Source: Acanthaster planci (Eukaryota; Echinodermata; Asteroidea; Valvatida; Acanthasteridae). From it: a stretch of 21,342 nt of DNA. The DNA lies in the NCBI RefSeq assembly GCF_001949145.1, contig NW_019091362.1, forward strand, positions 1,928,729 through 1,950,070, written 5' to 3'. Every line of letters begins with the position of its first letter. Position 1 is the first letter of the stretch. Made by a program: the position numbers and the translations under genes. The notes below the pieces were generated by a model. That model saw nothing but the letters and a program-made list of their open reading frames with translations, did not search any database and was not told the origin of the DNA. Positions 9,120 to 19,600 of this stretch are shown here, in pieces.

Positions 9120-9746
9120 CTAGTCACCAAGGAAGTTCCTTTCCGGTAAGTCGTATGATGTTTTCATATTATTGCTAACATTGATGACGATTTCTATTGC
9201 TCAACGGCCCGACGTTCAACGATCCAGTAACATTTTGAATGACGTAATTTGTGTGTGTGTGTGTTGAATCCACAGTACTATTTAACATTTCCAAGATTTT
9301 TACCGCATGTTTGATTTTGCCAACTCAATCTTCCAAGTCGCAGTTTCCGGTGCATTTCCCTCGACGTCAAAATCTAATTAGTCAAATATAAAACAATTGA
9401 GGGGATTTATAATTGTGATCTTGAAAAGTTACTGAGAGAATTCCCATGTCTTAGCTACATTTCGACCATGACATGACCATTCCAAGGTGTTTTACCAGTT
9501 GTAGAAGATATATTGTGAAAACAAAACCAAGCTTGGGTAACGAGGGTAAATCATTAATGGGAACTTATTTAATCTCCAAATGATGATATGTATTGTGCAT
9601 TTACCAAAGTGGGCGCTGTTTGTAGAATGTACACAAACTCACTACTCCTGGGTTATTTTCCCCGTCAAATTAATAATTTGCGCCTGGCATAACTGGAGAA
9701 ATAAATTAAGTTTGACAACCGTTCTCTGGTTTATGTATACAGGCTA

Positions 9747-9851
9747 TGTATGGTAGCCATCTTGCACGGCAGTTCTTTCGTTCCACAGGGAACCTCCTTT
9801 GTGCATGCCTTGTGGAACAAAAGCGCTGGCCCTCAAGATGGCAACCATGCA
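9747..9851. repeat. Imperfect inverted repeat, 44-bp arms
   Basis: Arms 9747-9790 and 9808-9851 pair with 34 of 44 matches. The best-kept blocks are GCCATCTTG, matched by CAAGATGGC, and GTTCCACA, matched by TGTGGAAC. The loop is 17 bp. It is probably the core of an old fold-back element. Open frames on both strands across it are by-products. Confidence 0.55.
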
Positions 9852-12049
9852 AACCGTCGAGAAGCTGTTGCAATAACGTGGCAACAATATGCGATGGCAT
9901 TAAAACTTCATCGAATATTACATAAGATAGCTCTCCGCCTAAACTACTGTAAAAAAGCGATACTGTATAAACCACAATAAAGATTTCTTGTTTTATCTAT
10001 ATCAGATTTCCCCACTTGAATAGCGTAATTTTTATTCGTCAAAGTTTCCAAAAGAAGCGTAGGGTGGGGCAGAGCATCGTTAGCTTCTTGTTAAACTGAT
10101 CGTTGCATATTCACAGCGCACTGCTTCTGTTATGATGACTATAGTCCTGCTTTCAACCGACAGTCGCGTTATTCATAAAATCTCTGCTGTGAGCGAATGA
10201 ACAACCAACAGGTAAAAGGTCACAAGTTTCCTCCACTTAATTAACAGGGGCACTTTATGAATACTCACATGACAAGCCGTTTATACTTGGTTCTCGATTC
10301 CTGTATTCACGAACTGATGTCTGTGCGCAGCTCAGCACGTAAAGCTTTCCTATTGGCTAATGATGTAATGCCCGTGATACACGTCAGTACTGAGCTCCGT
10401 CAAGCTGTAAGGTTCGTATTATAAACACACTTCTTTGATGGGCAAATAACTTCGAATAGGATATTCATGGAAAACCCGCGCAATCTAACATTTCAATCAT
10501 GCTGTCGTTATTGAAAAGTAAACATTCTTCATTGATGAATGTAAAATGACTTCATTTTGGAAAATGCTGCTAACAACTGTGTTATACTTATTGCAATGTA
10601 AGTCTTCTTTAGACAAATGTAATCTGTAGAGACCAACCATTTTCCAGGTTATATTCAATACATTTTATCTGGATACACAATTTGAGACGCATTACCTCTA
10701 GATCTATTCCATCAAATTGTCATACTTACAGGCAAAGTATGATAACTTTGAAAGCAGAAAACCTGTAAATCTCACTAAAATAATTTCATATTTTTAAAAT
10801 AAGGAGTTTAAGATAAAATTTGACAACATTCCGATGTCTATTCCGCTAACACAAGTACTTAAATCAAACCCTGCGTATTTTTTTCTTGAGTATTGTATCC
10901 TGATCACTGCAAACTTTACTAGGTTAATATTGAAAACAAACTGTCATTGTATTCTTATGGGAAAACGTGACAAAGCGTCAAAAGTAAGGGAAATCGATTG
11001 ATAAAACAAAGAAATCTCTGAACAGATTAAAATCAATGACAACATGGCCGATCACTGTGAGAGAGCGCATTAGCCTTCACAGCAGATGTGTAAATGCGAC
11101 GCTTGTTAAAATGAACCACTGCTCAGACGAGTCGCGCGTAGTTGAGCTACCTTCATGCGGTAAGTCATTCTTAATCATGCACATGTGTAATGCTTAAGAG
11201 CTGCTTCTGTTTCCAAAAACATGGTTTCCATATTAGAACGAATAAAAACATGGCCAATTGCCACCGTTAGAACAGCGTTTTAGGAGCTTGGGAGCCAACA
11301 TTGCTGAGCTTGGGGCATGAGTTTAAAACCGACTGGGAAAAACGCTGTTTAAAAATAGGCCCCTAAATGCCCATCATTAATAACAATGTCTTGTACATGG
11401 GTTTAAATTGTTTTAAGATGGTTATGGGTTTCGTGGCAACGGTAAAGATGTGAAATGTGATTAGTAACTGGACACTCTGAGGAAAGGCGCATTAATCAGA
11501 ACCTGTCGTGGGTGAACAACATCCACTTTTTTCTGTCGTTAATCCTTTAAAATATGCTTTGTTCTTGGGGCATTGTTTCAGTCAACTGCATTGTTATCTG
11601 CTCAAGGATTCAACATCTTTTCAGCAAACTGAGAAAATAGGCCAAAATTCGTGTGTGCTTTTGATTTTTGAACGATATTTAGCATGGTTCAGTATTATGA
11701 AAGTTGTTTTAACCAGCTATTCGAAAACTTGTGTTTAAGCTTTTTAATGGTACCTTTGACTTAAGCTGGAATGAAAATAGTTATGAGGCATAGAGAATAT
11801 CGTATCTGCATTACACCAGGTACAAATAAATTGAGAACCGTAATACGTGCATCTTTTATAAAAAAAAAAGTAAGATAGTTCAACGATCAAGGCTGAACGA
11901 TAAGTCGGGTCTTGCGCTCAGTTATAAAACTTCCAATTGCCTTGTTCCCCATGTGTATTGGTAGGATATGAATCGAAGGCGCGGTTTTACGAAGTGAAGC
12001 ATTAAACCCCTCACTTTTTTGACCAGGGGCTCCCCGAATTTCGCATGCC

Positions 12050-12358
12050 CCTTTTATTATTCATTTTGAGATAGGTTTGTTTGGTTGTGTTTAATTTTTC
12101 TAATTTCCAATTCAATTTTGTGAATTCTTTACTAGTTTAAATCCAACTTTTGCCACCCTTCATCTGTGTTTTATGTCTTAACATTCATTCTTATGTACTT
12201 GATATTCTAACTCCTTTGTTTACGTAACCTTCACTTTACATATTTTTTGTGTCTGTCTTACCTTTTAACGTTTCAACTTCTAATCCGGGGAATTTTATAC
12301 TGGACGCTGAAGTCTATTTCAAAACCCTAAACCTTTTTTTAAATAAATAAATAAATAA
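12050..12358 (+). repeat. AT-rich tract ending in (AAAT)n, possible retrotransposon 3' tail
   Basis: A pyrimidine-rich stretch ends in CCTTTTTTT followed by four and a half AAAT units (12341-12358). Non-LTR retrotransposons often end in such simple tails. No reverse transcriptase frame is visible upstream, so this could equally be a plain low-complexity region. Confidence 0.3.
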
Positions 12359-13492
12359 CCAAATAGATAAAATTAAAATAAAACAGCACTTACTGTTCAC
12401 CTGCAGGGGTAGTGCATAGATTTTGTAGAAAGGCTATATTGCCTTCAAATTAAAATGTTATAAGGCCTTGGCCTACGACATGTAAGTCCAGGAAATTCAG
12501 AAAGCCGTTTAAAAGGCTGCAAGACGGCAAAGGTCGGAGCATAATTTGAATGTTGACCCACATAATTTCTGCCACGTGCAATTTTGGGTCTAGAACAATG
12601 CACACCTGACCCGAAAAACAAAAACGAGCGTTGCGTGATAGTGTGGTCGTTTGTTTGCGCTTAGACTTCTCCAGTGTGTTGAGTTTGTCCGAAACTAAAA
12701 TTTAATGGGGTTGAACGGAGCTACGCTCTTAATTCTATTTTTTCGGCGCGACTCTAGAACGCCTGTCTGAACCACGCGCTACTCCCCAGATATATCCTTC
12801 GATTGCGTGAAAGTAATAATTCGAAAAAATGTCGATTTATTGGAAGTTGTTTTCTTTTTAAAATAACAAGGTTAGGCGTAATCAATAAGCTCGCTTCCCA
12901 CGCTTTTACAATAAAAAGATTTAGCCGCAAGGACAGGTGGATGACAGACTGATTGTTCGAATGTGTTATGCAGCCGTGAACTCATCGCACGATACCGGAT
13001 ATGTAGAAATAAAGAGATATTGCCACAGTCTACGTTGTTCTACATTGAGAGATTTCTTCTTAATTGACTGTGGTTTGGACTGTGTATTGCGTAAGCAGCA
13101 GTTCCTTCCAATTATTCTAAGATTTCTTTGATGTTGACGAATTTTTGAATGTCATTTTATTTCTTTTCATTTTAAGGAGAGGTTGAAGAGGGTATTAATT
13201 AGAAGCATTAAACTTCTACAGCATTTGAGGCAGGAAAACTAACTCGAGGCCTGTCAGACTATTTATGGGTAAGCGCGAGAACTATTGACCAGAACTAAGC
13301 TCCTTTACGTACATTGCATCGCTTTGGGATTTCTTTGGAGGTTGAAAAGGCAAAATCAAGCAGGAGGTAATAAAGTACGTCCCCTTTCACTTGTCTCTCG
13401 TTTAGTGGCGAATAGAGGATGGAACTCAATACAAATTGGTTCCAGCTCTGCGGAAGTATAGAGCGTATCAGAATTACAGCAGTCTCTACAAA

Positions 13493-13563
13493 GTACGTGT
13501 GGACCTTTTTAAAATTCCAACAACCTCTGATAGAATGAACAAATTTAAATGTCTTTTTTCCAG
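13493..13563 (+). other. Possible 5' UTR intron of gene 2
   Basis: A donor-like GTACGT begins at 13493-13494 (CAAA-G|TACGTG context) and TGTCTTTTTTCCAG ends at 13563, 37 bases before the gene 2 start codon. The acceptor is strong and the donor moderate. A 71-nt intron would be very short, and a longer one from an upstream donor is also possible. Confidence 0.3.
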
Positions 13564-13599
13564 TTTAGCCGGCCCTTGGTGTCCTTTCGGACCGCCAAG

Positions 13600-13660
13600 A
13601 TGACAAGGCGTTTGTTTTTTCCTCTGCTGGCTCTCTCACTGTGGTCATTAGCCACTGCAG
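13600..13660 (+). CDS. Gene 2 exon 1: signal peptide
   Basis: ATG in CCAAGATGAC. It reads MTRRLFFPLLALSLWSLATA, a classic signal peptide (basic start, Leu-rich core, ATA before the cleavage site), then G|GTAAGG. It is 61 nt, phase 1, exactly as in gene 1. Confidence 0.9.
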
Positions 13661-16600
13661 GTAAGGGTTCTAATCAAGTTACTTCAATCTGATGGGATTG
13701 GAAATATTTAATCTTATACAGACATACTTGCTTCCTTGAATCGTTACGGCTTTATACCGGTACCTATTGTTTTAACCTGACAAGTTTACAAATGGGCGTA
13801 ATTCATTGATCAATTGATGCCTTTTTATAAAGCACTCGTGCGTAAATTATTTAACTAGTCCCCATCACTTTTTAAAAGTAGTTTGAAGAAAATGTCAAAC
13901 AATGGAACTATAAAACACAAGTGGTCAAACCAATCATACAGGGGATTTCTTTTTGCTATGATCACTACGCAAGGCCTAAGCAACGAGCTCTTGGAAGTAT
14001 AGGTCAGAAAAGTAGAGGTAGCGTACGCTAAGTAGAGGTAGAAAGCAGTAACCTCAGATTTCTACACACTGCTTTTTAGGTGAAGTGGACAAAACCTGCA
14101 ACATTATAAAAGAGACTGCCGCCATCAATGAATTCGTGTGGGATCTGCCCATCCTGGACAGCAATCCCATAGTTCTCTGGTTCTCAGTCTACGCACAAAG
14201 CAATGTGTACATCGCTCTAACAGCGGACTATGCACCCAAAACTGACGTTCCCATGTACGTTATCGGTAAGTCAGTTTCATTTTAACTTTTCTGAGCCGTT
14301 GAATGAATTGAACTTTGGTTTAAATTTTTAGCGACTCGCATGGATTTTATTTTTTGGGTATTGTTAATTTTTTCGCACAAATTAAATGTGAAGAATTTCA
14401 CTTCAGCATCATATCAACTTAAGCAGCCGAAATGACTTAAGGGACATTCGCCTTGGTCAGATCCATATTTGTGAGACTGCAGAGATGCATGACAATCCTT
14501 TTACAAAGAGATATTACAGTAAACCTTTTCTCCAAGCTCTCCGCTAGAAATCATTATAGGCAACAATAAGGTGCTATGAAGGTGTGACATCACATGTATT
14601 TCTGTGAAGTTTTTTTCATGAAGGCGGAATATTTTTCCAGTTATTGGTGGCTATCGCAACACGCTCTCCTACATATCTAAGTGCCGTGACTGCGAGCCTC
14701 TAGCGGTGGCAGAGGGGGAAAGCCTGCAGTGTAACCGACTGAACGAGTATTGGGTTCGCTATGAAGACCGATATCTCAAGGTGGGCCACAGCGGCCGGAG
14801 GCAGCCGTTCCTCAAGTACGCCGTGCCGGAGGACGATTTTGCTCCACGCTACGTCGGTTACTCGACTAGCTACCTCGGCCAAGGAATGTTCACTTTCGCC
14901 TTTGATAAAACAGGATGTGAGTTTTCCTTGTTTCGGTTCGTTTTATTTGTTTGTAAGTAGTTGCATAAGATTTGCCAATGGTGAAGAGGATCCATAGAGC
15001 AGCACTGTGGTTTGTTTGTTTGTTGTTTTTTTGGGGAAAAATGTTGCACTTGAGAGTGCACAGCTGTAAATGTTTTTGGGGGTTAAGCAGCGTTTCCTTA
15101 AATTTCTACAGTTTCTGAGAGTCGTTAATGTCAACATGATTACAGGGGAGAAAAATCTAAAAAAAAAAGTAATTAGTTGTTGGTGAAAAGAATTTACTCT
15201 ACGAAAACCGTAACGCACTGAAATCAATAGCCCTATAAATTTGAACAACACCTTAAGAGGAAACTGATTTCTAAAAGCGTGCACGTGAGACCTTGTAAAG
15301 AATTACCAGTGTTATAAAAAGCGCAACATACCAGGAAATTTTCTATGAGGATGCTATGACTTCAATCTCTCTTTCCTTCTCTTCACGGCTCTCTCAGTTC
15401 ACAGATACAGCGAAGTGGTGTACTGGACCGGAGATCCATTCTGCTTGGATTGGATTCTAAATGAGCTCCCCAACGGCCTGTCGGAATTCTGCTTCCAAGC
15501 CAAAGCCGAACAGGGGCCGATCTACCTGGTGCTCAGCCCACAGCGGTTTAGGAACCCCGGCCAAGCAGCCTACGAAATAGGTTTGCATTACCACATATTA
15601 CTGTCTCGGAGCCTAATGGCAGCTACGCCGATAGTACAACCCTACCCTGTGTGCAGCGGAAGAGCTGACGTCGTAACAATAGGAACATTGAAAGAGAAGA
15701 GTTTTTTTTGTGAACAAAAGGGTTAAAAAAGAAACTTGGGTTGAATAAATTTTCAAGTCCTTTCAGGTATTCTTTGTAGACGGCCAGACACCTAACTGCT
15801 GCTAACAATACTTTCAATGCAAAAGGATTTCAATGTTGATGTCAATTATCGAAGAACTTCTTCTCAAATGATAGCACAAATGTTTGAGCTTTTTAATCCT
15901 TGAAAAAATAATGTTTTGTCAGGGAAGGGGGGGTCTACTCATGTTAACTCTTGTGCCATAACTGAATCCTCATACCTCTCCTCTCTGTGAAGTGATCGGT
16001 GAATCAGAGAATTCCAAGACTGTGGTCCACACCGTCGTGCGCGGTGATGTCGCCATTGCCTCGGCCGAGACACCGGCTATCCTCAACAGGCTTGCCTTCG
16101 CGGAGTACTGCATCACCTTCGAGCCACTGATAATCACCTTTGGCACCGCCAGTCGCAATAACATCTTCTCTTGGGAGAGAGATCCAAACATACCTATCAA
16201 GCACGTGGGCTTTGCTGGGGGTCTGATACCAGCTGCTTTCCGTTTCCAACTTGAGTTCATTTCGAAATGTAAGTTATCACCAGCCTGTGGGTTGATTATT
16301 GAAGATGCCCCTACTTTTTAATTAAACAACATGTGATATTATATAAAACATAACACAGAAGGCCAAAGGCGTTACATTCACACGAATATGTTGCCGATGG
16401 GTTGCTCACCCAGGAGGCTATGACAGTATCTATCGTAGACGTTCGTGAGTGTTGGAAACTTCTTGGAAGCTATTTTTGTCTCTCACGTAATGATGCATCC
16501 ATCGATTGACATGTACGACACGTTCGCGTTATTGTGTGAGGCTCCATGTCAAATCATCAATCATCACGATTTGAGTTCCCTAAACTCGAAATGAATTACA

Positions 16601-19600
16601 TTTACTGCACGGGATAGCCACACTTTGTATTGAGGCAAACCTAACCCCGATATTTCGCTTCTTCCATTTCTTTAATTAACGCATGGTTCTTGTCTTTAAT
16701 TATGCAGATCAGCAAGACATAATAAATTTACCCCCAGAGCCACCCGTGGGTGAAGGTACGCCAGTGCTATGTTTAAGAAACGATAGGGAACGACACGAAA
16801 CGATAGTGATAAAAATGGGGAGAAATACTTTAGTACCTTAAAGACTGTTTGGGAAAAGCACTAATTTCCAAAAACACTGTAATAAATGAAACAAATATAA
16901 TACATACAGACAAAATCAAGAAGCTTAATATAGGGGACGAAAATTATAAAATATCAAATTAATTTGAATTGATCGGACTAGTTTGGTTAATCCTGCAGCG
17001 CTGAGTGGAGCCTGGATGTACGAGATATAAGATTACCAATTGCTGCACCTGCTGTAAGGTTACTGTACCTGCTCGGAACGGCGGGGCGACCTCACAACTC
17101 TGTGTTCTATGTGCCGGTGGTATAGACGCTATTGTCACTGTCGCGGTTCTTGCTAACGAGTGTTGGCAAACTATGGGTGTCCATCAGTAGTAATTACAAC
17201 ATTGGGGTAAAACTCTCCTGCATAAAAACGTCATTAATTATAGGAATTCCTTTTGCCTGAACACTGATGGGTAAATGAGCATGTGGATTCCAATGTCAAC
17301 AGCCACCTGAGATTTTTTTTGTAAACTCTGTAATCCAATATAGAATGGCAAATAGTGCGTATAAAAAAGTTCTGTCTGTTTGTCAGCATCGTGTAGAATC
17401 TCAGCATTGTTTGCATTCTCAACAATTGGTCTACCATCTGAGTATGTTGCCAACTTGATGACTTTAAACTTTTTATCTCTTATCCCTGGACAGACAAATG
17501 CCGTCAAATGCCAAGTCCCTGTGGAGAGAACGGTGTTTGCTATGAAGACCACTCATTGTCGAGTGGCTTTCGTTGCGAGTGCATGAATAACTTTCAAGGA
17601 GAACGCTGTGATGGTAGTTTAGATTTTTCTTAAGATTTTGTTAAACTTCGGAAACTTACGAACAAGTATGCGATACATGTCAAACGACATTTGCCTTGAT
17701 AATAGATGGTTTGAACAACGTGCTCTTCCGTGCTTCAGTCCTTTATCACATACTCCTGTACAAAAGAAAGCAATCGTTGTGCAACCTGTAGCAGAGATCT
17801 ACACGTTGAATCAAAAGTTAATTAACGAAATGACGCTTACATAGCGGCGTTTACATCTCTGGACATGAACAAATGTATTACGTTTGTTGTTGTGAAGCAC
17901 ACATGCAGGGCCAACTGGCCAGTGCGTACCAGTGCTTTTGGTAGGTTGGTGTACATTTTCAGGGCTCACTTATCTTTCCAGACCTGTAAATTCATTGCAT
18001 TTTTTTGTGTTGAATTTCTTTGTCTTATTTTCTGCCCTTAGTGCCACCTGCCGGCGGTAGTGACCTTGAAGGTAATTTCAACTATTTAAAACACCAATAG
18101 TAAACACTACTAAATACCAAACAAATGTGCATCCTCCTTTCTGTGACACTAACGGGGTGAATGTACATTCTGAAGCAAACCTATTTTAATCCAAACGTTT
18201 TGAGTTTTAAAGCAAGAACAGCATTTTGTTTTGAATTTTAAACTCTTGATACTTACCGAAAGGTTTCTTAAATTTTACCCACCACATGTATTGGTGAAAT
18301 GAAATAATGTAATGACGATTTATTTCAATTGTTGCAGCTACCACTAGACCCCCGACGCCAAGACCAAAAGGTATTTTAGATATTAATGATTTGGAAATGA
18401 ACAAAAAGATGTTGCATTTAAACTCTTGATAGTTACCGACAGGTTTCTAAAATTTTACCCACCACATGAATTGGTGAAATGAAATAATGTAATGGCGATT
18501 TATTTCAATTGTTACAGTTACCACAAGACCCCCGGCGCCAAGACCAAGAGGTATTTTAGATATTAATGACACATCGAGGAGCTGAAGATATTAATGCCAT
18601 ACATCGAGCATACGGATCGGCTTAATTACTGTGAATTTGTATTTGATGGAGGTTCAGTCATGACGTGCTCCCTATACTTTATGGATTTTTTCAGATCCTT
18701 GCTCTCCTACCAATCCCTGTCAGAACGAAGGAAAGTGTCGCAGAGACGGAGCTTCTAGTTACTCTTGCGAATGCAAGGACGGATACACTGGGACAAATTG
18801 CGAAACCGAAATACGTAATGATGAAGCTCTTAACTAAAATAAGGGGAATTCGGTGGACTTGTCAAACTGTTGTTCTTGTTGATATACCAGCTAGGGAGGG
18901 AAAACAGAAATGATTATATGCATATCGATTAATAAAAAATGAAAAAAAAAATGCCTGAACCGAAAGAGAGAAATATTGAGCTTCTGTTTCCGACAATTCA
19001 AAATACTTGACAATCAGTGTGAGCCTATTTACTCGTAGACACAGGAAATGTATTAAACGAAAATATTTTGTGGTAGTGTTACAGTTAGAGATGATATAAA
19101 ACAGCGAACGAAAGACCTTTTTTACATCAAAAAGCATTTAAGGTGGTCATTCAAAGAAAATTTGTTGGTTCACATGAGCAACCTTCCTGATTTTTTATTG
19201 CATTTTATAGTTTTCAAATTTTTGTCTCTATGAAAACTACGGACAATCTTTCTCTTGAAATTGAGAGAAAAATTTTCCCATTGGTCATAATTTTGAACTC
19301 CCAGTAAAATAACGATGCAGGTAATGATCTTCCTTGGCGTCGCTAGGTGGCTTTAGTTTCTCAAGGGCTTTCTCTTTTTCTATGGGTGCGTCTTTCTCTT
19401 TGACTGTGCCTAGAAACGTAACTTGTCAACCTAGATTTGGCACACACTTCTTCAAACTTTACCTGTGTGGCTCATAATGCATGATCACGCATAATAAAGT
19501 AGCTTTTGGAAAATCTCAGAATGAGAGAAACGCATTTCATGCTTTGCCGCTTCCATAAATTGAAAAAGTTCGTCACAATTGTACATGGAATCGTAACAAC

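Larger units (their letters stand above)
8084..13563. other. Intergenic region between gene 1 and gene 2
   Basis: About 5.5 kb without an intact gene. It contains the decayed inverted domain 2 copy (8545-9119), a (GT)7 run at 9251-9264, an imperfect inverted repeat at 9747-9851, an 11-bp inverted pair AACAGCGTTTT (11271-11281, with its complement near 11339-11349), and an AT-rich tract ending in an AAAT microsatellite near 12341. I see no tRNA, rRNA or CRISPR. Open frames of 60-90 codons here lack recognisable domains. Confidence 0.5.
18237..18569 (+). repeat. Tandem 153-bp duplication carrying a micro-exon
   Basis: Positions 18237-18389 and 18417-18569 align without gaps at an offset of exactly 180 bp, with 10 differences in 153. 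Each copy holds intron sequence, a branch/acceptor region, a 33-nt exon and its GTATTT donor. After the second copy, GATATTAATG and CATCGAG recur once more near 18587-18608. Confidence 0.95.

Noticed and set aside
14011-14041. Short repeat AGTAGAGGTAG twice around GCGTACGC
   Set aside because: Too short (about 1.5 units of 20 bp) to call more than a chance slip in intron sequence.
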